Assembly (NCBI GenBank): GCA_027486895.1
Contig: JAIXOE010000042.1
Span: 32,113 to 96,112, forward strand
DNA: 64,000 bases
Reading direction: 5' to 3'
DNA from: Sphingomonadales bacterium
Lineage (GTDB): Bacteria; Pseudomonadota; Alphaproteobacteria; Sphingomonadales; Sphingomonadaceae
The position numbers and the translations under genes were made by a program. Positions 43,695 to 55,347 of the stretch are shown piece by piece. Each line of letters opens with the position of its first letter. Position 1 is the stretch's first letter. The notes under the pieces were generated by a model. That model did no database searches. It worked only from the letters and a program-made list of their open reading frames with translations, and had not been told where the DNA came from.

Positions 43695-45035
43695 TCACTC
43701 CGCTGCTTCGCGGCCATCGGCAATTTGGGTGTTTAATTCGTCTGCACCATAACGTGGCAGTGCCTCCACTGACGGAATATCTTCCAATTCGCGTTTGCCG
43801 GTTTCGATGTTGAGGTCGGCAAATTTTCGACCTGTTGACATGACGTTGCGTTCAAAACTGCCCACGAATTTATTGTAGTTATTGACTGCCGACGACAGGC
43901 CACTGCCCACCGATTTCAAATGCTGCGCGGCAACGGCGATACGATCGTACATTTCCTTACCAAGCGCGCCAATCTGTTTGGCTTCGCGCGCGAGCCCTTC
44001 TTGCCGCCACACGCTGGCAACGGTTCGCGCAATCGCAACCAAATTGGTTGGTGTGGCCAACAACACCTTCTTATCAAAGGCAAAGTCCCACAATTGCGGT
44101 TCATGTTCGAGTGCAGCAGCCAGAAAATGTTCGCCTGGAACAAACATAATCACATAGTCAGGCGCATCTTCAAACTGATCCCAATAAGCCTTGCGCGACA
44201 GTCCATCGATATGGTTTTTCATGGACTGCGTGTGTCGTGTCATTGCAACTGCACGGACATCGTCATCGACGGAGGCAAATGCATCCTGATAATCGTTTAA
44301 AGACACCTTGGCGTCTATCACCAGGGTGCGTCCACCGGGGACATGAATTATCGCATCGGGCCGCAACCGAAGGCCATCACCGACATCAATGCTCGTTTCC
44401 AAGTCAAAATCGACATGTTCAGACAAGCCGCAGCTTTCCAAAACATTTTTCAACTGCTGCTCGCCCCAGCGGCCACGCGCTTTGGGGGCGTTGCGCAGCG
44501 AATTCATCAGGCCAGACGCAACGCTAGAAACACGCTCCTGCCCAAGCCGCATTTCACCAATCAAGCCCTTCAGATCGCCATAAGCTTCCGTCCGGTCTTT
44601 CTCGATTTTACCGACTTGCTCTTCATAGGCTTTCAGCTTGTCACCCACTGGCCCCAAAAGCTGCTTCAGCCGCTCTTCGTTCTTCTCGCCAGCCTGATGG
44701 AAACGCTCATCGGCGCGCTGAAGAAACGCTGCTTGCGCTTCGCCCAATAGCTTTTGGCCAATCTCGCCAAATTGTGCGGACAAGGTTTCCTTCGCTTGGC
44801 CCAATGCGGCGATTTGTTCGTCAAAGCCACGTTCACGTTCTTCCAGGCTTGTTTCCAAGCGCGCCAAGCGGTCTTTGGCACTGTCTCGCTCGACCACGAC
44901 CTGATCGAGCATAGAACGCAGTTGCACAGTCGTTTCCTGCCCTGCCCTGCTTTCACGCCCGCCCGCAACCCAGCCAAGCACAAGCCCGACCAGCAAAGTA
45001 AGCACGACAATGACGATGACGATTAACGGCTCCAA
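43695..45035 (-). CDS. rmuC: DNA recombination protein RmuC
   Basis: N-terminal TM, coiled coil, ARGRWGEQQLKNVLESCGLSEHVDFDLE, RPDAIIHVPGGRTLVIDAKVSLNDYQDA. Confidence 0.94.
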   Translation of the reverse strand: MEPLIVIVIVVLTLLVGLVLGWVAGGRESRAGQETTVQLRSMLDQVVVERDSAKDRLARLETSLEERERGFDEQIAALGQAKETLSAQFGEIGQKLLGEAQAAFLQRADERFHQAGEKNEERLKQLLGPVGDKLKAYEEQVGKIEKDRTEAYGDLKGLIGEMRLGQERVSSVASGLMNSLRNAPKARGRWGEQQLKNVLESCGLSEHVDFDLETSIDVGDGLRLRPDAIIHVPGGRTLVIDAKVSLNDYQDAFASVDDDVRAVAMTRHTQSMKNHIDGLSRKAYWDQFEDAPDYVIMFVPGEHFLAAALEHEPQLWDFAFDKKVLLATPTNLVAIARTVASVWRQEGLAREAKQIGALGKEMYDRIAVAAQHLKSVGSGLSSAVNNYNKFVGSFERNVMSTGRKFADLNIETGKRELEDIPSVEALPRYGADELNTQIADGREAAE

Positions 45036-45089
45036 CAGAACACTCCAAATATAGAACGAATGCGGAACATAGCCTGTGACAGGCTTAGG

Positions 45090-45857
45090 TCAAGCGGCTT
45101 CGGCTTCCGACCGCTGTGACTTTTTCACACGCGCATAGCTCATCACACTAAACGGCAGCAGCCCTGCATAAAGTATCGAAGCCCCGATAAGCGCCACCCA
45201 AGGCGCTGCAACCAATGTTGCTGCGAACAGTCCGACCGCTGCGAGTGCCATGAAGCGAAGGCTGCGACGGACCTTGATTGACGACCAGCTATAGGTGGCA
45301 ACGTTGGAAATCATCAAAACCGCGCACAAGAGTAACCACGGCCCAAGAAAGCGATAATCACGCACCCATTCTGCGCCGGTTTCGAACCAAATCATCATCG
45401 GCAGCAAAGCGAGCGCTGCACCAGGCGGCGATGGCACGCCGGTATTGAATCCAGCCGACTTATGCGGCTGGTTTTCTGTATCGATGTGGGCATTGAACCG
45501 CGCCAACCGAAGTGCGGCGCACAACACGAAAAACACCGAGATCGTCCAGCCGAAGCGCGGCATGTCCTGCAGCACCCACATATACATGACGAGCGCCGGA
45601 GTAGCGCCGAAAGCAATCACATCAGACAATGAATCCAGTTCGGCACCAAAGCGGCTTTCGCCTTTCAGCATCCGCGCGATGCGGCCATCCATGGCATCAA
45701 GCACACCTGCTATAACGATAGCGGCGACAGCGTTTTCCCAGCGACCCTGCATCGCAAACCACGCACCGGATAAGCCGGTGCACAATGCGAGTGCGGTGAC
45801 AGCATTTGGTGCGAGCGCCCGTAACGGAATGCCAGGGCGGGTGGCGTTTCTGTCCAT
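45090..45857 (-). CDS. pssA: CDP-diacylglycerol-serine O-phosphatidyltransferase
   Basis: CDP-alcohol transferase motif DAMDGRIARMLKGESRFGAELDSLSDVIAFG. Confidence 0.95.
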   Translation of the reverse strand: MDRNATRPGIPLRALAPNAVTALALCTGLSGAWFAMQGRWENAVAAIVIAGVLDAMDGRIARMLKGESRFGAELDSLSDVIAFGATPALVMYMWVLQDMPRFGWTISVFFVLCAALRLARFNAHIDTENQPHKSAGFNTGVPSPPGAALALLPMMIWFETGAEWVRDYRFLGPWLLLCAVLMISNVATYSWSSIKVRRSLRFMALAAVGLFAATLVAAPWVALIGASILYAGLLPFSVMSYARVKKSQRSEAEAA

Positions 45858-46591
45858 TAGTGCGCGACGGCAATCAAATCTTGGTCAACGCCCAATTCCG
45901 CGATCACCGTTTCGCCGGCAACGCAACGTTGTCCCTTAATCACGCGCGAGGACGTTCCATGCGGCAGATATACATCAACGCGGCTGCCAAAGCGGATAAG
46001 GCCAACACGCTGGCCATTGGCAACGCTGTCCCCTTCTTTCACAAAAGCAACAATGCGGCGGGCGACAAGTCCAGCGATTTGCGTAAAGCCGATGCGCACC
46101 CCGTCACTGCGTTCGACGAGGAAGTGCTGACGTTCGTTTTCTTCGCTCGCCTTATCAAGGTCTGCGTTCAAAAACTTGCCCGCAATATACACAACGCGTT
46201 TAATCGTACCGCGAATAGGCGTCCGGTTAATGTGGACGTCAAAGACGCTCATGAAGATGGAAACCCGGGTCATCGGCTGATCGCCAAGGCCGTCTGGCCC
46301 GCGCAACTCGGGCGGTGGCGGCACTTGTTCAATCAAGGTAACGAGGCCATCTGCTGGCGAAACCACAAAGCGGTCGTCTATCGGCGTCGCACGGGCTGGA
46401 TCGCGAAAGAAAGCGAGTGTCCACGCGGTCACTGCGGCCATGGGCCACGCGAGCGTCTCCCAAGCCATAAATGCAAAAAACAGGGTGATGCCAGCTGCGA
46501 TCAGGCCGAATTTACGGCCTTCAGGGTGAACAGGTGGAAACGACCATTTCGCGACCCCGGTACCCCGGTTTGTCAATTCTTGTCTACTCAT
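45857..46591 (-). CDS. psd: Phosphatidylserine decarboxylase (short type)
   Basis: [71 protein letters not shown] (Gly-Ser cleavage motif region). Confidence 0.94.
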   Translation of the reverse strand: MSRQELTNRGTGVAKWSFPPVHPEGRKFGLIAAGITLFFAFMAWETLAWPMAAVTAWTLAFFRDPARATPIDDRFVVSPADGLVTLIEQVPPPPELRGPDGLGDQPMTRVSIFMSVFDVHINRTPIRGTIKRVVYIAGKFLNADLDKASEENERQHFLVERSDGVRIGFTQIAGLVARRIVAFVKEGDSVANGQRVGLIRFGSRVDVYLPHGTSSRVIKGQRCVAGETVIAELGVDQDLIAVAH

Positions 46592-46742
46592 CGGTTCTAG
46601 CTAGGGGATGAAGGTGCATCTTACAACCTTAGATGCCATTTGCGCCTAATTCAGACAATCGCGCTAGCCAGTTGAACATATGGCAGACTTTGCTATGGCT
46701 CCGCTCGATATCCAATCTCCCCAATGGAAAGTGCTTTCTGAA

Positions 46743-47963
46743 ATGGCAAAAATTAAGGTCAAAAACCCGGTTGTAGAACTCGATGGCGATGAAATGACTC
46801 GCATCATCTGGGAATGGATCAGGGAACGTCTCATCCTGCCATATCTGGATATTGACCTGAAATATTATGACCTCGGGATGGAATATCGCGACAAGACCAA
46901 TGACAAGGTCACCGTTGATTCCGCAAACGCGATCCGCGAATATGGCGTCGGCGTAAAATGCGCGACGATCACGCCAGACGAAGCGCGCGTTGAAGAGTTC
47001 GGCCTTCAGAAAATGTGGAAGTCGCCAAATGGCACCATTCGCAATATTTTGGGCGGCGTTGTTTTCCGTGAACCAATCGTGATCCAGAATGTACCGCGCC
47101 TCATTCCAGGATGGACTGATCCTATCGTCATTGGCCGCCATGCATTTGGCGACCAGTATCGTGCGACCGATTTCCTTGTTCCGGGCCCTGGCACATTGCG
47201 CCTTGTTTGGGACGGCGATGATGGCCGGACGATTGACGAGGAAGTGTTCCGTTATCCGTCACCGGGCGTTGCCCTTGCGATGTACAATCTGGATGACTCC
47301 ATCCGTGATTTTGCCCGCGCCTCGCTGAACTATGGCGTGACTCGCGAATGGCCAGTGTATCTCTCGACCAAGAACACCATCCTGAAATATTATGATGGCC
47401 GTTTTAAGGACTTGTTCCAAGAAGTGTACGAAGCTGAGTTTGCCGAAAAGTTCAAAGAACTTGGCATTGTGTACGAACATCGCTTGATCGATGACATGGT
47501 TGCGTCGGCGCTTAAATGGTCGGGCAAGTTCATCTGGGCATGCAAAAACTATGACGGCGATGTGCAGTCTGACCAAGTCGCGCAAGGATTCGGTTCGCTT
47601 GGTTTGATGACGTCCATTCTGATGACACCAGATGGCAAGACCGTTGAGGCCGAAGCGGCACATGGCACCGTAACCCGTCACTTCCGCCAGCATCAGCAAG
47701 GCAAAGCAACATCGACCAACCCGATCGCGTCGATTTTTGCATGGACCGGCGGCCTGAAATTCCGCGGTAAGTTTGACGAAACGCCAGACGTAACGCGCTT
47801 TGCCGAAACGCTTGAAGAAGTGTGCATCCAGACTGTCGAAGACGGCCACATGACAAAGGATCTCGCGATCCTCATTGGTCCAGACCAAGCATGGATGACG
47901 ACTGAGCAGTTCTTTGAACAGGTTCGTGCCAACCTTGAAGTGAAAATGGGTAGCTGGCAGTAA
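46743..47963 (+). CDS. icd: NADP-dependent isocitrate dehydrogenase
   Basis: [84 protein letters not shown]. Confidence 0.97.
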   Translation: MAKIKVKNPVVELDGDEMTRIIWEWIRERLILPYLDIDLKYYDLGMEYRDKTNDKVTVDSANAIREYGVGVKCATITPDEARVEEFGLQKMWKSPNGTIRNILGGVVFREPIVIQNVPRLIPGWTDPIVIGRHAFGDQYRATDFLVPGPGTLRLVWDGDDGRTIDEEVFRYPSPGVALAMYNLDDSIRDFARASLNYGVTREWPVYLSTKNTILKYYDGRFKDLFQEVYEAEFAEKFKELGIVYEHRLIDDMVASALKWSGKFIWACKNYDGDVQSDQVAQGFGSLGLMTSILMTPDGKTVEAEAAHGTVTRHFRQHQQGKATSTNPIASIFAWTGGLKFRGKFDETPDVTRFAETLEEVCIQTVEDGHMTKDLAILIGPDQAWMTTEQFFEQVRANLEVKMGSWQ

Positions 47964-47986
47964 CTCTGACCACATAACCACATAAG

Positions 47987-48018
47987 AGCGCGGGGGGCGA
48001 CCTCCGCGCTTTTTTATT
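47987..48018 (+). terminator. Rho-independent terminator after icd
   Basis: AGCGCGGGGGGCGACCTCCGCGCTTTTTTATT. Confidence 0.85.
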
Positions 48019-48057
48019 GCCCTGCCCTTCCCTTATCATGCTGCATGTGCGTAAAAG

Positions 48058-49824
48058 GTGCACATGGCAGGTGAATTACAAGGCGAAAACATCAGCGATC
48101 TGCTCGTCATTCTAGGCGCAGCCGGGATCGTCATCCCTGCCTTCGCCCGTTTTCGCATCACGCCCATTATCGGTTTCATCTTGGTGGGCATACTTGTCGG
48201 GCCAATGGGCCTTGGGACCCTGGTGCCGCGCTATCCGTTGCTTGAATGGGTCACCATAACCAATCCCGAGGCCATTCGACCAATTGGCGAATATGGCATT
48301 ATCTTATTGCTGTTTTCGATTGGGCTGGAACTGTCCTTTCGGCGACTGTGGAAAATGCGGCGGCTGGTTTTCGGCGTGGGCGCTGCGCAACTGTTTGGCG
48401 CAGGGCTCATCATCGCCGCGGGGCTTTTGCTATTTGGCTATAACCTGACGGCCGCGATTGGTATTGGCATTGCGCTTGCGCTTTCATCGACCGCGCTTGT
48501 CCTGCCGATATCAGGTACACATTCAGCCGTTGGGAAATCGGCGCTTGCGATGTTGCTGTTCGAAGACCTTTCGATTGTCCCGATCATCTTTGTCTTGGGC
48601 GCGCTAGCCCCCCAAGCTGGGTCAGATTCCTGGGAAGGCATCGTAACGGTGCTTTGGCAAGGCACATTGGTGATCGTCGGCATGCTCGTACTTGGTCGTT
48701 TCTTCCTGCCCCGTTTGTTCGGACAGGCCGCACGCACCAAAAGCCCGGAGCTATTTGTTTCGGTCAGCCTGCTCGTTGTCATTGTGGCAAGCCTCGCAAC
48801 GGGCGCGGTTGGCCTTTCTCCTATCGTCGGCGCGATGATTGCAGGCCTTTTGATCGCCGAGACCGACTATCATACCGAAGTTGAAGTCATGACCGCGCCT
48901 TTCAAGGGCTTGGCTTTGGGTGTATTTTTGATCAGCATCGGCATGCAGGTCGATTTGCGCTTCGTCGCGGCCAATTGGGCTGCCCTGGTTGGCGCAGTGG
49001 CTGCGGTTGTGCTGATAAAGGCGGCCGTTACCGCAAGTTTGCTAAAGTTGAACGGCGCGCGCACGGGAACAGCGGCCGAGACAGGCGTTCTGATGGGAAG
49101 CCCATCCGAAACAACGCTCATTGTGCTGGGCGCAGCCGGCGCGGCGCAGATCATTGACTCCGCGACCATCAATTTCTGGCAAGTCGCAACGGCGATTGGC
49201 CTAACCATCACACCGATATTGGCGCGTATCGGCCATGACATGGCGCGTCGGCTTGAACTGCGCGAAAGCGATGACGAAGTGCATGAACAAGACCCGACGC
49301 AGGAACCGCGCACGGTCGTCATTGGCTTCGGCCGGGTCGGTAAGCTCGTCGCCGACATGCTGACGACACATGGTCAGCCTTATGTCGCTGTCGAGTCCAA
49401 CGTGGATGCAGTCACGGCCGCGCGGCGCGGTGGGTATAAAGTTATCTTCGGCGACATTTCGCGCCCCGAAACATTGGACAAATTGAGCCTTGGCCACGCA
49501 AAGGCACTTATTCTGACAATGGACCAACCCGTGCTGGCCGAACATATCGTCAAACGCGTCCGACAGTGGTTGCCGGATATAACCATCGTCGCGCGCGCGC
49601 GCGATGCAGACCATGCCGCTCGGCTATATCAGGCAGGCGCAACCGATGCCGTTCCCGAAACGCTGGAGAGCTCACTTCAGCTATCGGAAGCTGTGCTCGT
49701 CGACTTGGGCGTTGCCATGGGCCCGGTCATCGCGTCCATTCACGAAAAGCGCGATGAATTCCGGCGGCAGATCAAAGAAGCAGGAGGCCTCGACGAGGCC
49801 CCCAAGCTCAAGCTTACGTCTTAA
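48058..49824 (+). CDS. CPA2-family monovalent cation:proton antiporter with TrkA-N (RCK) domain (KefB/KefC-like)
   Basis: About 12 TM segments, [31 protein letters not shown]-terminal Rossmann [29 protein letters not shown]. Confidence 0.93.
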   Translation: MHMAGELQGENISDLLVILGAAGIVIPAFARFRITPIIGFILVGILVGPMGLGTLVPRYPLLEWVTITNPEAIRPIGEYGIILLLFSIGLELSFRRLWKMRRLVFGVGAAQLFGAGLIIAAGLLLFGYNLTAAIGIGIALALSSTALVLPISGTHSAVGKSALAMLLFEDLSIVPIIFVLGALAPQAGSDSWEGIVTVLWQGTLVIVGMLVLGRFFLPRLFGQAARTKSPELFVSVSLLVVIVASLATGAVGLSPIVGAMIAGLLIAETDYHTEVEVMTAPFKGLALGVFLISIGMQVDLRFVAANWAALVGAVAAVVLIKAAVTASLLKLNGARTGTAAETGVLMGSPSETTLIVLGAAGAAQIIDSATINFWQVATAIGLTITPILARIGHDMARRLELRESDDEVHEQDPTQEPRTVVIGFGRVGKLVADMLTTHGQPYVAVESNVDAVTAARRGGYKVIFGDISRPETLDKLSLGHAKALILTMDQPVLAEHIVKRVRQWLPDITIVARARDADHAARLYQAGATDAVPETLESSLQLSEAVLVDLGVAMGPVIASIHEKRDEFRRQIKEAGGLDEAPKLKLTS

Positions 49825-52463
49825 CCCGCGATCCGTGCCCTGATGGCATCCAATGCCGCCTGCGCCAGTTCAGCGCCGGCTGGACCGCCACCTTGCGCCA
49901 TGTCGGGACGCCCGCCGCCACCTTGAGCGCCCATCGCCTCAGTCGCGGCGCGAACGAGGTCTGGAGCGGTCAGCGTAGCGTGTAAGGCAGGTGACACTGC
50001 AACAACCACGGTGTTGCTGTTCTCGTTCGCCGCGATGATGGCCACGATGCCGCTACCAATAGCCTTCATCTGGTCGTCAGCCAAACCGCGAAGGGCCTTG
50101 GGTTCGATACCATTGATGACCTGGCCCATGAACGTGACGTCGCCGATTGTTTCGGCTTCGGCCTTAGGACCACTGCCGCCGGACAATGCGAGCGCCGTCT
50201 TGGCTTCGGAGAGCTCCTTCTCCATCCGCTTGCGCTCGCTCATCAATATTTCAATACGCGCACCGACTTCATCAGGCGCAGTTTTCAACATCGCGGCTAC
50301 GTTTTTCAATTGTGTTTCGCGACCGACGAGCCAGAGGCGCGCGGCCTCTCCGGTCAACGCTTCAATCCGGCGGATGCCGCTTGCGACTGCGCCTTCAGAG
50401 ATGATCGTGAACAACGCAATGTCGCCAAGCGCGTTGACATGCGTGCCACCGCACAGTTCGAGAGAATAATGCGTGTCATCGCTTTTGCCCATCGTCAGCA
50501 CGCGGACTTCCTCGCCATATTTCTCGCCAAACAAAGCAAGTGCACCAGCGGCAACTGCATCTTCGGGAGTCATCAATCGCGTTGTCACGGCGTCATTACC
50601 GCGAATTTGCGCATTCACGTCAGCCTCAATCAGCGCGATTTCATCAGCCGTCACCGCCTGATTATGCGAGAAGTCGAACCGCAACCGATCAGGCGCAACC
50701 AAGCTTCCCTTTTGCGTCACATGACTGCCAAGCCGCTGCCGCAGAGAGGCATGAAGCAAATGGGTGGCGCTATGGTTGGCGCGCAGGGCGTCGCGACGGT
50801 TTGTATCGATTTTCAAGGTGACAAAATCGCCGACCTTGATTTCGCCAGTGCCGAGAGTCACCTGATGCGCATGCAAACGGCCAAGTGGCTTTGCGGTATC
50901 GGTCACTTCGCCACGCATGTTGGTGCTAGAGATAACACCCGCGTCGCCCATCTGGCCGCCGCTTTCGCCATAAAATGGCGTCTGGTTGGTGATGACAGTC
51001 ACGGTATCATTGGCAACAGCGGACTGCACTTCAACGCCGTCGTTGACGAGAGCCACAACTTGCCCTTCGCCTTCGCTCGCAGCGTACCCTGTAAACTCGG
51101 TTGCGCCCACGCGCTCGGCAATGTCGAACCAGACGTCGTCCGATGCCTTGGCTCCGGAACCCTTCCAAGCGGCACGCGCCATCGCCTTCTGGCTGTTCAT
51201 GGCGGTCTCGAAACCGGCCTGATCGATGCCAAAGCCCTGCGCACGCAAGGCGTCTTCGGTCAGGTCATATGGAAAGCCATAAGTGTCGTAGAGTTTGAAG
51301 GCGGTATCGCCGGCCAATATGTCGCCGGGCTGCATTCCCGTTGTGGCTTCATCCAGCAGCTTGATGCCCTTATCCAGCGTACGGCGGAATTGGGTTTCTT
51401 CCTGCTTCAACGTCGCTTCAATCAGCGGCTGCGCACGCAACAATTCGGGATAGGCCGCGCCCATTTCAGCGGCAAGGCTGCCCACCAGACGGTGCATCAA
51501 CGGCTCTTTCGCGCCCAAAATATGCGCATGGCGCATCGCGCGACGCATGATACGGCGCAGAACATAACCGCGACCTTCGTTTGACGGCATGACACCATCG
51601 GCCAAGAGGAAGCTGGTAGAGCGCAAATGGTCGGCAATCACGCGGTGGCTCGCCATCTGCTCGCCCTGCGCCTTAGTACCCGTCAGCTCTTCAGACGCGT
51701 TAATCAGCGCCTTGAACGTATCAGTATCATAATTGTCGTGAACGCCCTGCATGACCGCAGAAATACGCTCCAGTCCCATGCCGGTATCGATCGACGGTTT
51801 GGGCAACGGTACATCGGTGCCGTCATCCTGCCGTTCGAATTGCATGAACACCAGGTTCCAGATTTCGACAAAACGGTCGCCATCTTCATCCGGGCTTCCG
51901 GGAGGACCGCCAAAGATGTGGTCGCCATGGTCGTAGAAGATTTCGCTGCACGGACCGCATGGTCCAGTGTCACCCATCGACCAGAAATTATCATTCGTGG
52001 CGATACGGATGATGCGCTCTTCGGGAAGCCCCGCAATTTTTCGCCAAAGGTCAAATGCTTCATCATCGGTATGGTAGACCGTCGTCGTCAGGCGCGATGG
52101 ATCAAGCCCCCATTCCTTCGTCAGCAATGTCCACGCATGGGTAATCGCCTGCTCTTTGAAATAATCGCCGAAGGAAAAGTTTCCAAGCATTTCAAAGAAT
52201 GTGTGGTGGCGCGCAGTGTATCCGACATTGTCGAGATCGTTATGCTTGCCACCCGCACGCACGCATTTCTGGCTTGAAGCAGCACGCGGTGTTTCGCGGC
52301 TCTCAAGTCCCGTAAATACGTTTTTGAACGGCACCATGCCAGCATTGACGAACATCAATGTCGGGTCATTGTACGGGACGAGCGGTGCAGACGAAACTAC
52401 GTCATGCTGAGCGCTCCCGAAATAATCGAGAAAGCTGCGGCGGATATCATTGGTCGAAGTCAT
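49821..52463 (-). CDS. alaS: Alanyl-tRNA synthetase
   Basis: [75 protein letters not shown]. Confidence 0.98.
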   Translation of the reverse strand: MTSTNDIRRSFLDYFGSAQHDVVSSAPLVPYNDPTLMFVNAGMVPFKNVFTGLESRETPRAASSQKCVRAGGKHNDLDNVGYTARHHTFFEMLGNFSFGDYFKEQAITHAWTLLTKEWGLDPSRLTTTVYHTDDEAFDLWRKIAGLPEERIIRIATNDNFWSMGDTGPCGPCSEIFYDHGDHIFGGPPGSPDEDGDRFVEIWNLVFMQFERQDDGTDVPLPKPSIDTGMGLERISAVMQGVHDNYDTDTFKALINASEELTGTKAQGEQMASHRVIADHLRSTSFLLADGVMPSNEGRGYVLRRIMRRAMRHAHILGAKEPLMHRLVGSLAAEMGAAYPELLRAQPLIEATLKQEETQFRRTLDKGIKLLDEATTGMQPGDILAGDTAFKLYDTYGFPYDLTEDALRAQGFGIDQAGFETAMNSQKAMARAAWKGSGAKASDDVWFDIAERVGATEFTGYAASEGEGQVVALVNDGVEVQSAVANDTVTVITNQTPFYGESGGQMGDAGVISSTNMRGEVTDTAKPLGRLHAHQVTLGTGEIKVGDFVTLKIDTNRRDALRANHSATHLLHASLRQRLGSHVTQKGSLVAPDRLRFDFSHNQAVTADEIALIEADVNAQIRGNDAVTTRLMTPEDAVAAGALALFGEKYGEEVRVLTMGKSDDTHYSLELCGGTHVNALGDIALFTIISEGAVASGIRRIEALTGEAARLWLVGRETQLKNVAAMLKTAPDEVGARIEILMSERKRMEKELSEAKTALALSGGSGPKAEAETIGDVTFMGQVINGIEPKALRGLADDQMKAIGSGIVAIIAANENSNTVVVAVSPALHATLTAPDLVRAATEAMGAQGGGGRPDMAQGGGPAGAELAQAALDAIRARIAG

Positions 52464-52526
52464 AGCGACAGCGACTTAGGGAACGACTCGCCGCCCTGCA
52501 AGCCGGATATGCACTTTGCCACACCA

Positions 52527-53153
52527 TCAGGCATAGGCGTAAGGCCCGCCCTTTTCGAGCGCACGCTGAAACGCAGGCCGTGCATGGATATTTTCCACAA
52601 ATTTGGTGAGGCTCGGACGATTGGCCGCGCGGCCCATTTTGACCGCAGCTTCAGCTGGAAAGCTCATCATGATATCGGCACCGCTCAGCGTATCACCCAC
52701 AAACCAGCCTGTGGCTTTCAAGCTATCTTCCATAAACTGGAAATGGCTTTCCAATTGCTGATCAATACGCGGATGCAGCGGCGCAGCAGCTTCGCCTAAA
52801 CGCGCGGTATAAAGGTTTAGCAAAATCGGCGTCATCGCTGAACCTTCGGCAAAATGGAGCCATTCAAGGTAGCGGATATGTTCGTCTGTCCCACGCGGAG
52901 GAACCAGATGCGCGCCACCGTGCCGCTCACAAATATATTCGACGATTGCGGCAGATTCGAAAATGACGTTGGCTGAGTCCTCGATGAGCGGCGATTTGCC
53001 CAACGGATGCATTTTCAAAAGCGCCTCGGGCGCAAGGTTGGTCACGGCATCGCGAGCATAATGCTGAATGTCATACGGCACATTCAATTCTTCCAAGAGC
53101 CACAATATCCGTTGCGAACGCGAATTGTTCAAATGGTGCACTGTTACGGTCAT
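52527..53153 (-). CDS. Glutathione S-transferase family protein
   Basis: VTVHHLNNSRSQRILWLLEELNVPYDIQHYARD, HPLGKSPLIEDSANVIFESAAIVEYI. Confidence 0.92.
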   Translation of the reverse strand: MTVTVHHLNNSRSQRILWLLEELNVPYDIQHYARDAVTNLAPEALLKMHPLGKSPLIEDSANVIFESAAIVEYICERHGGAHLVPPRGTDEHIRYLEWLHFAEGSAMTPILLNLYTARLGEAAAPLHPRIDQQLESHFQFMEDSLKATGWFVGDTLSGADIMMSFPAEAAVKMGRAANRPSLTKFVENIHARPAFQRALEKGGPYAYA

Positions 53154-53974
53154 GGTCGTTCTCCTCGATGATTTTGATATATGCGCGCGGCGATTTCGCG
53201 AACGAGCTTGGCCGCAACGATAGCCGAAACATCGTTGACGTCACGTCCGGGGTTTAGCTCCACGACATCCGCGCCGACTATCGGTGCATTTTGTCGGGCA
53301 AGTATCGAGAGCACTTCACGTACGGTGAGGCCACCGGGCTCGGGATGCGCCACCCCCGGTGCCTCGGATGGGTCAAGGCCGTCGAGATCAAAACTGACGT
53401 AGAGCGGACCTTCAAGGACCGGCACTTGTTCGGGCGAGAAGTTCAGCATGGGGACTATCTCGACGTTATAGCGCTCAGCCTGTTCGCGGCAGTGGCGGTT
53501 AAGCGTTCGAATGCCAACTTGCACAATGCGCTTTGCATGTCCCGATTCCAATATGCGGGCAAATGGCGACGCATGACTGCGCGGATTGCCTTCAAAATCA
53601 GCATAAATGTCAGGGTGCGCATCGAAATGCAGAATGTTGAGCGGACCATGTAGTTTAGCGAGAGCCGCCACCACCGGGAAAGTTACGGAATGATCGCCGC
53701 CAAGCAGAAGGGGAACGGCGCCTGCGTCCATCGCCTCTACAATCGCATTTATGATGCGCGCATCATCTGCCGCGGCATCAACATCCAAAAGCGGTACATC
53801 GCCGCGATCTATCAACGCGATGTCGGTTCCAATTTCAAGGCCGGACTCGGTCGAAAGATTACCCCGGTCGCTGAATAAGGCATGACGAATAGCTGACGGT
53901 GCCGCCGCTGCGCCGCGTTCGAATGAACTGTTCTGGTCAGTCGGCAAGCCGATCAGGTGGATTTGGAAAGTCAT
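53150..53974 (-). CDS. Arginase/agmatinase (ureohydrolase) family protein
   Basis: LLLGGDHSVTFPVV, ILHFDAHPDIY, VSFDLDGLDPSEAPGVAHPEPGGLT (Mn ligands). Confidence 0.93.
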   Translation of the reverse strand: MTFQIHLIGLPTDQNSSFERGAAAAPSAIRHALFSDRGNLSTESGLEIGTDIALIDRGDVPLLDVDAAADDARIINAIVEAMDAGAVPLLLGGDHSVTFPVVAALAKLHGPLNILHFDAHPDIYADFEGNPRSHASPFARILESGHAKRIVQVGIRTLNRHCREQAERYNVEIVPMLNFSPEQVPVLEGPLYVSFDLDGLDPSEAPGVAHPEPGGLTVREVLSILARQNAPIVGADVVELNPGRDVNDVSAIVAAKLVREIAARIYQNHRGERP

Positions 53975-54055
53975 ACACGCAGTTGTGCCGTAGCCACGCC
54001 GCCTGTCAAGAAGTCAGCGGCAAGAGCACTACCGACTTCTCACGTCTGTACCCGA

Positions 54056-54097
54056 CAAAAACCAAGTGACCCGCCCCGGGGTGGACCAGGGCGGGTC
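54056..54097 (-). terminator. Rho-independent terminator downstream of recA
   Basis: Reverse strand GACCCGCCCTGGTCCACCCCGGGGCGGGTCACTTGGTTTTTG: 9-bp GC stem then T-rich stretch, about 45 bp past the recA stop. Confidence 0.6.
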
Positions 54098-54141
54098 GAA
54101 AGCGACGGCCTCAGGCAAGGCCGCGCTTGTTCGCATATTTT

Positions 54142-55221
54142 TTAAACGTCGTCTTCCGCGTCAGGCCCTGCCATCAAGACTTCCGCGACTTCTTCGGTTT
54201 TGCCCCGAATGGCGGCTTCCAACCGAGCGGCCACTTCAGGATTTTCCGTGAGATAGTTTTTTGAATTCTCACGACCCTGACCAATACGAATAGAGTCATA
54301 GCTGAACCAGCTACCCGACTTTTCAACAATTCCGGCCTTCACGCCAAGATCCAAAAGTTCCCCGGTCTTGGAAATGCCTTCACCGTACATGATGTCGAAT
54401 TCGACCTGCTTGAAAGGCGGAGCAACCTTGTTTTTAACAACCTTCACGCGGGTTGTGTTGCCAACAATATCTTCACCAGATTTGATTTGGCCCGTGCGGC
54501 GAATATCCAAACGAACGGACGCATAGAATTTCAATGCATTCCCGCCAGTGGTCGTTTCAGGCGAACCATACATCACACCGATTTTCATGCGGATCTGGTT
54601 GATGAAAATCACCATGCAGTTCGACCGACTGATCGAACCTGTAATTTTGCGAAGTGCCTGGCTCATCAACCGTGCTTGTAAGCCGACATGGCTGTCGCCC
54701 ATTTCGCCTTCAATTTCGGCACGCGGCACAAGTGCAGCAACCGAGTCGATCACCACAATGTCGACCGCGTTAGAACGCACCAACGTATCTGCAATTTCGA
54801 GCGCTTGCTCACCAGTGTCGGGCTGCGACACAATGAGATTATCGATATCAACACCCAGCTTCTTCGCATAACCCGGATCAAGCGCATGCTCTGCATCGAT
54901 AAATGCCGCCGTGCCGCCTGCCTTCTGCGCCTCTGCAATAGCATGCAAGGTCAACGTGGTTTTACCCGAGCTTTCTGGGCCGTAAATTTCAATGACCCGT
55001 CCCTTAGGAAGGCCGCCAATACCCAATGCGATATCCAACCCAAGCGAACCTGTGGACACTGCGTCAATCGAAATGGCCTCACGGCTACCCAGCTTCATCG
55101 CCGAGCCTTTACCGAAGGCGCGATCAATCTGCGCGAGCGCCGCTTCTAACGCTTTTTCACGTTCCGAACTTTTCATACCGTTTGCCTGATTCCCATCGAC
55201 CATTTTAAGACTTGCTGCCAT
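54142..55221 (-). CDS. recA: Recombinase RecA
   Basis: [86 protein letters not shown]. Confidence 0.99.
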   Translation of the reverse strand: MAASLKMVDGNQANGMKSSEREKALEAALAQIDRAFGKGSAMKLGSREAISIDAVSTGSLGLDIALGIGGLPKGRVIEIYGPESSGKTTLTLHAIAEAQKAGGTAAFIDAEHALDPGYAKKLGVDIDNLIVSQPDTGEQALEIADTLVRSNAVDIVVIDSVAALVPRAEIEGEMGDSHVGLQARLMSQALRKITGSISRSNCMVIFINQIRMKIGVMYGSPETTTGGNALKFYASVRLDIRRTGQIKSGEDIVGNTTRVKVVKNKVAPPFKQVEFDIMYGEGISKTGELLDLGVKAGIVEKSGSWFSYDSIRIGQGRENSKNYLTENPEVAARLEAAIRGKTEEVAEVLMAGPDAEDDV

Positions 55222-55298
55222 TTTTCCACTCCTTTAGCGCCATGCCTGTTTCGGATTATCATCCGGAACAATCAGCATGTACACCTTCTGTTCCAAAA

Positions 55299-55313
55299 GA
55301 ACAAGAGCGGAAC
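55299..55313 (-). promoter_or_regulatory. LexA/SOS box of recA (alphaproteobacterial type)
   Basis: GAAC-AAGAGCG-GAAC (reverse strand GTTC-N7-GTTC), about 78 bp upstream of recA. Confidence 0.75.
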
Positions 55314-55347
55314 AAATTTATTTTTTCGTATATTTTCAGTAACTAAT

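Noticed and set aside
50310-51584. 424-aa plus-strand ORF
   Set aside because: Antisense shadow of alaS; high-GC codon bias creates long open frames on the opposite strand.
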